From JABCYV01 sp963696025 (GTDB lineage: Bacteria; Acidobacteriota; Terriglobia; Terriglobales; Acidobacteriaceae): 64,000 nucleotides of DNA. Under the pieces are notes generated by a model. It worked only from the letters and a program-made list of their open reading frames with translations. It searched no databases and had not been told where the DNA came from. The first letter of the stretch is position 1; the number at the start of each line of letters is the position of its first letter. This document shows positions 42,775 to 51,458 of this stretch, one piece after another. Both the position numbers and the translations under genes were made by a program. The stretch spans positions 1-64,000 of the forward strand of contig CAVOII010000006.1 of the NCBI GenBank assembly GCA_963696025.1, read 5' to 3'.

Positions 42775-43935
42775 TTAAAAGTGCTCGTCGATCCTTGGCA
42801 CGTGGTCGGCCTTCCCGCCGAGTCCGCCCAAACCTCTGGCTTGGATGGCCCGATCCCACGGTCCCGCTTGCCAGTTGTCTTTTTTCCTCTCGGGATGGAT
42901 CCACGGGGGCAGAGTGATCAACAGATTACGCGCGATACCTTGCGCATATGGCTCGTACTGCGCGCGCAGACTCGCCAGTTTCGCCTCGGCATCGCCATCA
43001 TCTCGCACCTTTAGACCGCGGTTCGCCAGACTCTGTCGCAATTGCGCTAATTCGGCGGCCGACAGTCGGTCTGGCGCGTGGGGATCGTAGCGCGCGTTCA
43101 CTACCTGCGCCAGGTCGACCACCGCGTGCCGCGCCATCGCGAATGTGATTTTGGCCTGCTCGAGCCGGATGCCATCCACTCCCGCGATGACTAACGCAGT
43201 CGCGTCGAGAATCGTGGTCAGCGCACCCAGCCAAGACTGATTATTGTGTTGCGAGCGAAAGAAGCTGAGCGCAGGGTAGGACAAATGGCTTTCCAGTACC
43301 TCAGCTGCCCAGTGTTCCCAGTCGCGAAAGACTCTATCGAGACCTGTCTGCTGCGGATGGCTTCCCAATCTGGCGAGTAACTCGGCCGCAGAGGGCGGAG
43401 ATCCGGCGCGCGCGTCCAACAGAGAAATTTCGATCTCGCGGCGAGAAAAAGAGGAATAAATGGTCGGTAGATATCCAACGACGATGCCAAGGAACGCAAA
43501 CCCCATGCCGGCCTCGAGCACCGCTAGTGCGCGCGCGATTCCGGACGTGGGGGTGATGTCGCCATATCCTAGAGTGAAGAAAGTCTCGCCACTGTGATAA
43601 ACCAGGGCCCCAAAAGTGATGGGTTCGTTCCCCAATTGAACGTGTTCTCCCGCGCCGTATTGCAGCAGGGCGAACCCGAAGATCAGGCCGAAGGCCCAGA
43701 AAGCCAGCAGGAAAATCAGCGATAGCGGCCCAAAATATCCGAGAAAATTCTCCCGCCGCCCGGGTGAGTCGATATGGCTCCCGATTGCTCGCCATGGTAG
43801 CCAAGTCCGACGATAGAACCATGCAGTCAGGCGAAAGTGACGCTGTACCCGCCGTGGTAGGACCACGGTCTCAAACGCATCCAACAGGATGAGAAAAATG
43901 GTTGCAATACCAGCGATGGCGGAGAAAATCTGCAT
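42775..43935 (-). CDS. Two-helix ion channel (K+-channel type)
   Basis: A 386-residue membrane protein of the Ion_trans_2 type. The potassium selectivity filter reads TLGYGD in FFTLGYGDITPTSG, between two hydrophobic segments (near 75-97 and 130-160). A first helix lies at 1-20. The long C-terminal part is soluble and helical, with LLARLGSHPQQTGLDRVFRD and LSAAELAQLRQSLANRGL. It lies between kdsA and kdsD on the same strand; the reason is not clear. Confidence 0.85.
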   Translation of the reverse strand: MQIFSAIAGIATIFLILLDAFETVVLPRRVQRHFRLTAWFYRRTWLPWRAIGSHIDSPGRRENFLGYFGPLSLIFLLAFWAFGLIFGFALLQYGAGEHVQLGNEPITFGALVYHSGETFFTLGYGDITPTSGIARALAVLEAGMGFAFLGIVVGYLPTIYSSFSRREIEISLLDARAGSPPSAAELLARLGSHPQQTGLDRVFRDWEHWAAEVLESHLSYPALSFFRSQHNNQSWLGALTTILDATALVIAGVDGIRLEQAKITFAMARHAVVDLAQVVNARYDPHAPDRLSAAELAQLRQSLANRGLKVRDDGDAEAKLASLRAQYEPYAQGIARNLLITLPPWIHPERKKDNWQAGPWDRAIQARGLGGLGGKADHVPRIDEHF

Positions 43936-43998
43936 GTGCGTGGCGTCAGATGAGATGGGATGTTAGCAGATTCGACGACAGACAAGATGCCGCGACTC

Positions 43999-44841
43999 TC
44001 ACGGCGTCAAGTGGGCTGCGGCCAGCGCTCCATGCATTGCTTGCAGTTCCTTCAAGACACCGCGTAGCTTTGTCGATTCCAGCGCGTTCGCTCCGTCGGA
44101 CTTAGCTTCCTTAGGATTGTCGTGGACTTCCAGGAAAACGCCGTCTACCCCGGCTGCCACCGCAGCCCGAGCCAGCACGGGGATGAACTCCGGCTGTCCG
44201 CCGCTCGCGGCCTGATCACCATCCTCAGAGGCTGAAGGTAACTGCACCGAGTGGGTCGCGTCGAAAACCACCGGCACAAATTTTCGCATGATGGCCAGCG
44301 ACCGCATATCCACCACCAGGTTGTTGTAGCCGAACGAGCTGCCTCGCTCGGTAACGAAAACTTTGTCGTTGCCCGCAGTGCGGCACTTTTCCACGGCATG
44401 CCGCATATCCCAGGGCGAGACGAACTGTCCCTTTTTGATGTTCACTACGCGGTCGGTCATGGCTGCGGCAACGATCAAATCGGTCTGGCGGCAGAGAAAC
44501 GCCGGAATCTGCAATATGTCGGCAACTTCGGCCACCTTCACAACGTCGGCGGTTTCGTGCACGTCGGTGAGCACCGGAATATGCACTTCGTCCTTCACCC
44601 TTTTCAGGATGCGCAGGCCCTCAGCCAGTCCTGGACCGCGATAGCTGCGCATCGAAGTCCGATTGGCCTTGTCGTACGAGGCTTTGAAGATAAAAGGGAA
44701 GTTCAGGGAGCGAGTCACGCCCTTGATGACTTCGGCCATGAAGAGCGCATGGTCTTCGCTTTCGATCACGCACGGCCCGGCAATAAGGAAGAGATTGCCA
44801 GAGCCGATGCGGACATTATCGAGTTGGAAGGAGGTTGTCAT
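43999..44841 (-). CDS. kdsA: 3-deoxy-8-phosphooctulonate synthase (KDO-8-phosphate synthase)
   Basis: Condenses arabinose-5-phosphate with phosphoenolpyruvate to KDO-8-phosphate, the second step of KDO formation. The start (MTTSFQLDNVRIGSGNLF), AGPCVIESEDHALFMAEVIK, FIFKASYDKANRTS, IPVLTDVHETADVVKVAEVA and DILQIPAFLCRQTDLI are typical. The end VFDATHSVQLPS is also typical. Its product pathway links directly to kdsD two genes away. At 280 residues it has the usual length. Confidence 0.95.
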   Translation of the reverse strand: MTTSFQLDNVRIGSGNLFLIAGPCVIESEDHALFMAEVIKGVTRSLNFPFIFKASYDKANRTSMRSYRGPGLAEGLRILKRVKDEVHIPVLTDVHETADVVKVAEVADILQIPAFLCRQTDLIVAAAMTDRVVNIKKGQFVSPWDMRHAVEKCRTAGNDKVFVTERGSSFGYNNLVVDMRSLAIMRKFVPVVFDATHSVQLPSASEDGDQAASGGQPEFIPVLARAAVAAGVDGVFLEVHDNPKEAKSDGANALESTKLRGVLKELQAMHGALAAAHLTP

Positions 44842-44867
44842 TGCTGGAGAGTTTGCTTCGTACTCCT

Positions 44868-44934
44868 GTCATCCTGAGCGAAGCCGACGAACTCGCGTAG
44901 TGAGCTCGTCGACAAAGTCGAAGGATCCCTACAG
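44868..44934. repeat. Intergenic repeat, left half of an inverted pair
   Basis: GTCATCCTGAGCGAAGCCG ends in GAAGGATCCCTACAG. An inverted copy, with a different interior, lies at 45022-45086. The sequence TCATCCTGAGCG...GAAGGATC is a widespread intergenic repeat in several soil bacteria. It may form a large stem between kdsA and pyrG. Confidence 0.7.
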
Positions 44935-45021
44935 TCTAATCTGCACTTTTCCCTGAGGTATTCTCTCCGGATTCTTGACCGTCTCGGCAGGACTCTCGGA
45001 TTTCCGCGTGAAATTCAAGTT

Positions 45022-45086
45022 CTGTAGGGATCCTTCGATTCCTCTGGCCCTTCGCTTCGCGAACGGCCTCCGTCGCTCAGGATGAC
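45022..45086. repeat. Intergenic repeat, right half of an inverted pair
   Basis: CTGTAGGGATCCTTCGATTC ends in CGCTCAGGATGAC, the inverse of the element at 44868-44934. The two are about 90 bases apart. Their pairing would form a long stem in the kdsA-pyrG spacer. Confidence 0.7.
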
Positions 45087-45101
45087 ATGTTCGAAAGGTC
45101 C

Positions 45102-46775
45102 TTATCGTCTCCCCATTTTCTCAGGCCTGTGGAACATTTCTACTTCAGCTGCCACTTTGTCCGCTCGCCGTTTCAGTCCGTGCTCGTACGCCGCGCCAAT
45201 AAAGGTCTTGAACAGCGGATGCGGCTCCAGCGGCTTCGACTTAAATTCGGGATGGAACTGGCAGCCGATGAAGTGAGGATGGTCCGGCAGTTCTATCATC
45301 TCGACGTAGGTCCCGTCCGGAGTTGACCCGGAGATGTGCAGTCCACCTGCCGTCAAAGTCCCTTCGTATTCACGATTGAATTCGTAGCGATGGCGATGAC
45401 GTTCGCTGATTTCGAGTTTGCCGTAGATTTTGTGCGCCAAGGTTCCGGGCTCGATTTTGCACGTCCAGGCGCCCAGCCGCATGGTTCCACCGAGTTCCTC
45501 AACTCCGCGCAGTTCCCGCAGCTTATAGATGACGCGGTGGGGCGTTGCCGGATCGAATTCGCTGGAGTTGGCGTTCGAGAGCCCGCATACGTTGCGTGCA
45601 AACTCGATGCACGCCGTCTGCATACCCAGACAGATGCCGAAAAACGGAACTTTCTTTTCGCGGGCGTAGCGGATCGCGAGCAGCATTCCCTCGATGCCTC
45701 GCTTGCCGAAGCCGCCCGGCACAAGCAGCCCGTCATAGTCGGCGAGCTGCTCCTCGTAAGTGCGATCTCCAGTCTCTAAACCTTCGGCTTCAATCCAATT
45801 CAAGTTGAGCTTGAGGTTATGAGCTAGAGCGCCATGCACAAGCGCCTCTTTCAGCGACTTGTAGGAATCTTCGTACTCCACGTACTTACCCACGATTCCA
45901 ATTGTGACTTCGGCTTTCGGGTTGTAAACCCGGTGAACAATTTCTTCCCAATCCTTGAGATCGCGTGCCTTAGCTTCGAGATGCAGATAGCGGAGCACTA
46001 GCGTGTCCACGCCTTCGTGGGAAAACACGAGCGGTACCTCATAGATGGTGGCTACATCCTTGGCGGTGATCACTGCCTCCTCTTCCACGTTACAGAAGAG
46101 CGCGATCTTCGACTTGATCTCTTTTGAGAGGAAGCGATCCGTGCGACACAGCAAAATGTCGGGCTGGATTCCGATGCTCAAGAGTTCTTTTACTGAGTGC
46201 TGCGTCGGTTTGGTCTTGAGCTCCTGCGCCGCGGCGATGAAGGGCACTAGGGTGACGTGCATAAATAGAGTGTGCTCGCGGCCCAGCTCCTGACGCATCT
46301 GACGAATGGCTTCCATGAAGGGTAGGGATTCAATGTCGCCAACGGTGCCGCCGATCTCGACGATGGCCACATCTACGTCCTGCGCCACTTTCTTCATGGC
46401 GGTTTTGATTTCGTTGGTGACGTGGGGGATGACCTGTACCGTCTTGCCCAGATAGTCGCCGCGGCGCTCCTTGGCAATGATCTGCTCGTAGACGCGACCG
46501 GTGGTCCAATTGTTATCGCGAGAAAGCTTGGCGTGGGTGAAGCGTTCGTAATGGCCGAGGTCAAGATCGGTTTCAGCGCCGTCATCGGTGACGAAAACCT
46601 CGCCGTGCTGGAAGGGAGACATGGTGCCCGGATCTACATTGAGGTAAGGATCGAACTTCATAAGATTGACTTTCAGCCCACGGCTCTCTAGTAGGCAGCC
46701 AATCGAAGCCGCCGCCAGACCCTTACCCAGCGAAGACACCACGCCCCCGGTCACAAAGATGTACTTTGCCGACAT
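45102..46775 (-). CDS. pyrG: CTP synthase
   Basis: Converts UTP to CTP using glutamine or ammonia. The N-terminal synthetase domain starts MSAKYIFVTGGVVSSLGKGL, the usual P-loop, then KFDPYLNVDPGTMSPFQHGE. The C-terminal glutamine amidotransferase domain has FFGICLGMQTACIEFARNV, with catalytic Cys in GICLG, and IGCQFHPEFKSKP carrying the catalytic His and Glu. Length (557) is normal. CTP is also used to activate KDO (CMP-KDO), which fits the neighbouring kdsA. Confidence 0.96.
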   Translation of the reverse strand: MSAKYIFVTGGVVSSLGKGLAAASIGCLLESRGLKVNLMKFDPYLNVDPGTMSPFQHGEVFVTDDGAETDLDLGHYERFTHAKLSRDNNWTTGRVYEQIIAKERRGDYLGKTVQVIPHVTNEIKTAMKKVAQDVDVAIVEIGGTVGDIESLPFMEAIRQMRQELGREHTLFMHVTLVPFIAAAQELKTKPTQHSVKELLSIGIQPDILLCRTDRFLSKEIKSKIALFCNVEEEAVITAKDVATIYEVPLVFSHEGVDTLVLRYLHLEAKARDLKDWEEIVHRVYNPKAEVTIGIVGKYVEYEDSYKSLKEALVHGALAHNLKLNLNWIEAEGLETGDRTYEEQLADYDGLLVPGGFGKRGIEGMLLAIRYAREKKVPFFGICLGMQTACIEFARNVCGLSNANSSEFDPATPHRVIYKLRELRGVEELGGTMRLGAWTCKIEPGTLAHKIYGKLEISERHRHRYEFNREYEGTLTAGGLHISGSTPDGTYVEMIELPDHPHFIGCQFHPEFKSKPLEPHPLFKTFIGAAYEHGLKRRADKVAAEVEMFHRPEKMGRR

Positions 46776-46856
46776 CGCTTCCTCGCCTTAGATTGTGTTT
46801 GGAATTTTGTGCAGGATGGGTGCACGACCTATTATGCCAGAAACAGGCTCAGGTGA

Positions 46857-47351
46857 CTAGTGTGGTTTCCATGGTGCCGCGCGTGGCGTGCCCTTCCAAA
46901 CAGGACGACACCAGCAAGTTGAAAGCTGTAAGAAATCGTTCGCACTAATGAGGCCGAGGACCACACGCACGAGACGCGGGAATCGCCGTCGTGAGGGGTC
47001 GTGCACGATGATTGACGAGGAAAGTTGATACAGCACGTGACGAGTCTCAAGCTGGCAGCCCCCAGCGGCCAGTACATTCCTGACCCACCCACTATCTCGT
47101 CCATAGGTAAGCGCGATGAGGAATCCGTCTGGCGTTCGAAAAACATTGACCGGCGTCCGGTAGAGCCTGCCAGACTTTCGACCAACGTTTGTAACGATAG
47201 CGAAGCCGGGCAATTGAGCGGCAAACCGGCTTGCGATTCGGTTCGTTATAGGTCGATGAAAAGCCGCTACCGACCTCTTGCGAAACCGAACAAGAACGAT
47301 GAGAACCATCAGGATTGCCAGAAGCGAGACGATCGATGCGGCAATGACCAT
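46857..47351 (-). CDS. Deazaflavin (F420)-type nitroreductase family protein
   Basis: A 164-residue membrane-associated protein. One N-terminal hydrophobic helix (IAASIVSLLAILMVLIVLVR) precedes GFAIVTNVGRKSGRLYRTPV, NVFRTPDGFLIALTYGRDSG and WVRNVLAAGGCQLETR, the pattern of the deazaflavin-dependent nitroreductase family that uses F420 or related flavins. The last 13 residues (WKGTPRAAPWKPH) come from a REP-like repeat (46873-46897) and are not part of the family. No F420 biosynthesis genes are in the window, so cofactor use is inferred. Confidence 0.8.
   Translation of the reverse strand: MVIAASIVSLLAILMVLIVLVRFRKRSVAAFHRPITNRIASRFAAQLPGFAIVTNVGRKSGRLYRTPVNVFRTPDGFLIALTYGRDSGWVRNVLAAGGCQLETRHVLYQLSSSIIVHDPSRRRFPRLVRVVLGLISANDFLQLSTCWCRPVWKGTPRAAPWKPH
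46873..46897 (-). repeat. REP-like sequence forming the C-terminus of a coding gene
   Basis: GGTGCCGCGC, then GTGGCGTGCCCTTCC, shares GTGCCCTTCC and an imperfect hairpin with the REP-like copy at 17768-17792. On the minus strand it encodes the tail WKGTPRAAPW of the deazaflavin-type protein. Confidence 0.45.
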
Positions 47352-47372
47352 GGCCGACTGTCTTCTTATCCT

Positions 47373-47948
47373 CTATACATCGCTTACAGCTTGAAGCATC
47401 GCCCCCTTCGAAGCTCTCCCAAATTCCTTCTGAAGCGACCGTGACAGTGGATATCCAAGTCTGGCTAAAGCTTGACGAGGACGAGAAAATGCAAAGATGT
47501 CGTACCAGACATTGTCCTTGTCGTCCCATTCGACTGTAAATCGTTCTTCTCCGCTCTCTGCATGTTCCGCTAACGTACCGTACGCGAACCCAAATCGCCT
47601 CATGGGCTCTTCCTCATCGACGATGTAGACGATGCGACATGCGTTCACCGAATAAAAACCGAGGTGTCGCACCGAAACCGCAACGTTGGTTCCAACCCGT
47701 ATTGGGGCACTCGGCCAATAGAGGCGCACCCACGGCATGCTGAACATCTGCCATGCGCGAATCGCCGCCGCTGCGCGCCGCCACGTAACTTCGCCTCTGC
47801 CAAGCTGGACACGATTGTGGTCTACGTTGTATCCGGTGGGCGCGGCAGTAGCAGACGCTCCGACCTCCGAGTACGAGAAGCCTGAGTCATTCTGCGTCGA
47901 AATAAAACGGCGAATCTCATCTTCCGAAGGTGCTGTTAGGCTGAACAC
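47373..47948 (-). CDS. DUF1990-family protein
   Basis: A 191-residue protein. FSYSEVGASATAAPTGYNVD, HNRVQLGRGEVTWRRAAAAI and RAWQMFSMPWVRLYWPSAPI match the family pattern. So do GTNVAVSVRHLGFYSVNACR and FGFAYGTLAEHAESGEERFT. It ends in PRQALARLGYPLSRSLQK. DUF1990 proteins have no established function. It lies 21 bases upstream of the deazaflavin-type gene on the same strand, so the two may be co-expressed. Confidence 0.85.
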   Translation of the reverse strand: MFSLTAPSEDEIRRFISTQNDSGFSYSEVGASATAAPTGYNVDHNRVQLGRGEVTWRRAAAAIRAWQMFSMPWVRLYWPSAPIRVGTNVAVSVRHLGFYSVNACRIVYIVDEEEPMRRFGFAYGTLAEHAESGEERFTVEWDDKDNVWYDIFAFSRPRQALARLGYPLSRSLQKEFGRASKGAMLQAVSDV

Positions 47949-48017
47949 TGTCTACTCTTTATCTTTACGGCGCATCCGTACTTCGAACAGGACTTCGCCG
48001 GCCACTTCAAAACCTGA

Positions 48018-48611
48018 TCAGCCAGTCGTGCTCAGCCACACGTGCCAGACGAAAAGCCCAAGATAGCTCGCCGCGAGCGAAGAGAAGAGCAGGGTAAGGA
48101 GAGCGTGCCCCACGACGAATGCTGTTCCCTTGGGCCAGTCGGCGTGCGAAAGGCTCTGCCACATTAGAGCAGCTATCTGGAAAGTACCGAAGTGAAGGAG
48201 CATGATCAGACCCAACATCCCTACCCACCCTCGCAGAAGCGGTCGCCCTTGGGGAATGAATCGCGCCGTAACCCAGAGCAGAATTGCGCCGAGTATAGTT
48301 TCGAACGACGCCCAGAGCCAGGTAGTGGGCGAGGGCGAGGGTACGCGTTGTCTCGCATCCAAGAAAGCATCTACGTCCATCCCCGGCCAGACCAGAAGAT
48401 AGGCTACGGAGCGCCACGCCGGGTGAGCAATTCGTGACCGCGCCCTCTACCACGTCAACCACTTCAAGCTGAGATAGATGGCGAACGAAAGAATCCACAT
48501 GAATGCCCAAGGCGGCAGTAGATTGCGGCAAGTGACTGCCGTCAAGGGCAGGACTGAAATCGGAAGCCAACCGCACAGTTTATAGACAGTCTTGAAAGTG
48601 GCCGGTCGCAT
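48018..48611 (-). pseudogene. Multi-pass membrane protein with an in-frame amber stop
   Basis: From ATG 48611 the frame reads MRPATFKTVYKLCGWLPISV, with LPPWAFMWILSFAIYLSLKW then LTW-stop. The stop is TAG near 48455 where TGG is expected. Without it the frame continues RARSRIAHPAWRSVAYLLVW, PGMDVDAFLDAR and LLRGWVGMLGLIMLLHFGTF to TGA 48018. The uninterrupted protein would be about 197 residues with four or five membrane segments. The opening reads like the N-terminal half of wax-synthase-type MBOAT proteins, but the catalytic histidine region is missing, so the identity is a guess. The downstream part could start anew at ATG 48380. Either a nonsense mutation or a base error would explain the stop. 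Confidence 0.6.
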
Positions 48612-48943
48612 CCACATCGATTTGTACCATGTCTTTTAGACCGGCAAGGATCCCCCGCCCGTGGTCCACTAGTCGAGCGGCATCGGGAAAAGAGACAGAA
48701 ATGCTCGTCCCTGAGACGCCGACAAAACAAAACCTGAAAATCATGATGAAAAGTGCGTCGGGCTCGGATGACCCAACCCCGAGCATCATTTCCCTTTGTT
48801 CACGGACTTGCGCTGGCCCCGGTCACGACGTACAGAATTTCCTTACCGAGGCCTCACCGGAGACTTCTGGAAACTGGCGGCTAGAAGAGCCCTCCGCGGC
48901 GTAAACTGGGAGGCGTCGCCTTGCATCCAACCGAGTGATTGTT
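48612..48943. other. Gap with two overlapping open frames, neither recognised
   Basis: Between the broken membrane gene and the gene at 48944 there are two short frames on opposite strands. One is at 48580-48789 (minus, 69 residues, ALFIMIFRFCFVGVSGTSIS). The other is at 48629-48904 (plus, 91 residues, MLVPETPTKQNLKIMMKSAS). They overlap each other, have no good start signals and match nothing I know. I see no regulatory element I can name. Confidence 0.3.
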
Positions 48944-49930
48944 ATGTGTCGACACCCTCGCTTCGTAACAACCCTACTCCCCACAATCGCAGCCCTCCTG
49001 TTATTAGCCCCGCAGACTCCTGCCCAGCAACTAGCCAAGCGTCTCATCCTTAAAGATGGTTCCTACCAGCTTGCCACGAAGTGGGAAGTGAAGGGCGATC
49101 GCGTCCGATACCTGAGCGCGGAGCGCAACGACTGGGAGGAAGTACCCAAATCCATGGTGGATTGGGATGCCACGGACAAATATGAGAAAGATCGGGCCGC
49201 CGGCGCTCCGCCTCCCGAGGCAATAGAGCTGGACAAAGAGCTCTCCGCCGAACGCCAGGCGGATGAAGCCAAGTCTCCGCACGTCGCGCCCGGTTTGCGC
49301 TTGCCGGATGATGGCGGGGTTGTGTTGCTGGATACCTTTCAGAACCAGCCGCAGTTAGTTGATTTGCAGCAGAATAGCGGCCAGATCAATCAGGACCGCA
49401 AGGGGAACATCCTACGTGCGACGATCAATCCCATGGCCAGCGCACGGCAACCGATTGAGCTTCCCGGCGAACATGCAAAGATCCAGGCGCACGCGGCTTT
49501 GCCCGCGATCTATGTAAACGTCGAACAATCCGACCTTGTGGCGGATGCGACGAGCCAGCTCCAGCAACAGGCGATGCCGTGGGACCGCTTCCGCATCGTC
49601 CGTTTGCAAGCTAAGCAAGGCAAACGCATCGTTGGAGATGTGAAGGTCGCGGTCTATGGGAAAGTCAGTCAAGAACAGAAGTTCGTGCCTACGACCGCGA
49701 GCAGGCTCACGGGTGGATGGGTGAAGTTGACTCCCAGCAGCGAACTTGCTCCCGGTGAATACGCAGTTGCAGAAATGCTGGGCAAGGAGGGCATGAACCT
49801 TTATATTTGGGATTTTGGTGTGAACCCATCAGCCGCTGCCAACGCCGGCGCCTTGAATCCCGATGCTTCCGAAGCCACTCCGGCCGCCGAACAGCCGAAA
49901 TTGCAAAAGCGGCCGCCGCAGCCGAATTGA
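48944..49930 (+). CDS. Exported protein of unknown function
   Basis: A 328-residue protein. ATG 48944 opens a signal peptide (FVTTLLPTIAALLLLAPQTP). An early part has SYQLATKWEVKGDRVRYLSA and ERNDWEEVPKSMVDWDATDK, a short beta-strand pair followed by a charged helix; this resembles a periplasmic sensor-type fold. The later part has RQPIELPGEHAKIQAHAALP, AIYVNVEQSDLVAD and VKVAVYGKVSQEQKFVPTTA. It ends in a Pro-rich, Lys-containing tail. No family is recognised. The gene stands alone between the broken membrane gene and the GAF gene. Confidence 0.7.
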   Translation: MCRHPRFVTTLLPTIAALLLLAPQTPAQQLAKRLILKDGSYQLATKWEVKGDRVRYLSAERNDWEEVPKSMVDWDATDKYEKDRAAGAPPPEAIELDKELSAERQADEAKSPHVAPGLRLPDDGGVVLLDTFQNQPQLVDLQQNSGQINQDRKGNILRATINPMASARQPIELPGEHAKIQAHAALPAIYVNVEQSDLVADATSQLQQQAMPWDRFRIVRLQAKQGKRIVGDVKVAVYGKVSQEQKFVPTTASRLTGGWVKLTPSSELAPGEYAVAEMLGKEGMNLYIWDFGVNPSAAANAGALNPDASEATPAAEQPKLQKRPPQPN

Positions 49931-50122
49931 GAATTGAAACGGACGCTTGAGCGCGTCCATGTGACGGTTAGAGCAGAACGACTTGCGTCTGTCACAAGTA
50001 GAATAGCGGCAATATCGCGAAGATATCAACAGCCATCCTGTCGGGTTTCGCTAGCATCGAATGTTCGGCGCCGTATCTGTCTGAAAGCGTACGGACGGCT
50101 CCGTTGACAGTACGTTCACTTG

Positions 50123-51430
50123 ATGAGAAACTGCGCTTACTGGCTACGGAATTTGGTTCGGACTATTCGTCCGCACGCAGCCTGCTCCGCAGTTCAGCCG
50201 CGAAACACCAGCACCCTCCCTGATATGAGTCTCGGTATCAGCCTCGACCGTGAATCCTTTCAAAAACTCTTGGGTAATGCATTTGCAGTGCAGGAAAGTC
50301 GGATGGAAACTCAATTGCTTTCTGCCATTGTAGAAGTTCAGCGGTTGATCAAATCGGGCGACCTCCACTTGGATGGTGCTATGGATTTGATCGCCGAACG
50401 TACACGGACCGTAGCTAGCGCCAGCGGCGTCGCCATCGGTCTGCTGGAAGGCGATCGACTGGTTTATCGCGCGGGAAGCGGCAATGCGGCTAGCTTTGTT
50501 GGCCGGCATGTGATGGCGGCACTGAGCGCCTCAGCGGCGGCAAATACCTGTCGCGAGGTGCTCCGGGTCGAAAATGCACAAACCGATGCACGCATTGAAG
50601 CTGCAATTTGCAGACAGTTCGGAGCCAACTCCCTCATAATGCTGCTGATTTATCAGAACGGTGCCGTGGCGGGAATGCTGCAGGTTTTTTTTAACGAAGC
50701 GCATTGCTTCCAGGATCGCGAGGTACGCACCTATCGAATGATGGCCGGACTTGCCGGACAGGCGATGTCACATGCAGCCCAGCCTGACGCCCAAAAAGCT
50801 CCAGCTGCGGAACTCTTAACGGTGCCGGACGCGATTCAGCAGACTACATCCCCGAAGTTTCCCGGTAACGTCACACTTGTTCCGGAGCCACAAAACCAAC
50901 GTGCAATCTACCTGGCTTGGGGAGCTCTCATGGCAGGGGCTGGCAAGTGCCGAGGACTCTGGCGTCAGGCCGGGACAAACATCGCAATCAGCCAGCGAGT
51001 GAAGCACATTCTGAGCGAGCCCTGGAGCTACGCCGCTGTGGCGGGAGGTATTGCCATGCTAGCCACAGCTCTCTGGACCACGGGGACCAATCGCCGTCCG
51101 GTTGCGCCTTCGGGAGCCTCAGCGCTACAGAAATCCAATGCCCCGGAGCCGGAGCCAGTCGTAGCGGCAGAGCCGGCAGTAAACATCGCGCCGAAGCCTA
51201 GAACCACCCCTTACCGAGTCCGCTCGCAGGAGCATGAAGTCGATTACGTTTCCGGCGATGTGACTGTGCGCTATTTCACAACGCGCCCCGCGCGGCAGCC
51301 CGTGTTGGCCACATACAAGCAAGTCGATATCGGAAAAGATGTGACAGTTCGCTATTTCGCGCCCAAAACGGCGGTCGTGCCACCAACGCCCCACTCGGCA
51401 AGGACGGGTCACCATAAGACACGGTTGTGA
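50123..51430 (+). CDS. GAF-domain membrane protein with a C-terminal DYVAxDVTVRY repeat
   Basis: A 435-residue protein. A GAF domain (about 80-215) has AMDLIAERTRTVASASGVAI and NGAVAGMLQVFFNEAHCFQD. One membrane helix lies at about 305-325 (SYAAVAGGIAMLATALWT). A Pro/Ala-rich linker follows. The C-terminal tail carries a repeated motif: EVDYVSGDVTVRYFTTRP and VDIGKDVTVRYFAPKTA. A similar repeat closes the protein at 57505. The GAF domain is on the cytoplasmic side and the repeat would lie outside, so a sensor role is suggested. The gene could start at GTG/TTG 50120 or ATG 50123. Confidence 0.75.
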   Translation: MRNCAYWLRNLVRTIRPHAACSAVQPRNTSTLPDMSLGISLDRESFQKLLGNAFAVQESRMETQLLSAIVEVQRLIKSGDLHLDGAMDLIAERTRTVASASGVAIGLLEGDRLVYRAGSGNAASFVGRHVMAALSASAAANTCREVLRVENAQTDARIEAAICRQFGANSLIMLLIYQNGAVAGMLQVFFNEAHCFQDREVRTYRMMAGLAGQAMSHAAQPDAQKAPAAELLTVPDAIQQTTSPKFPGNVTLVPEPQNQRAIYLAWGALMAGAGKCRGLWRQAGTNIAISQRVKHILSEPWSYAAVAGGIAMLATALWTTGTNRRPVAPSGASALQKSNAPEPEPVVAAEPAVNIAPKPRTTPYRVRSQEHEVDYVSGDVTVRYFTTRPARQPVLATYKQVDIGKDVTVRYFAPKTAVVPPTPHSARTGHHKTRL

Positions 51431-51458
51431 TCAGACATTTGGCTTTTCGCTTTCTGGG

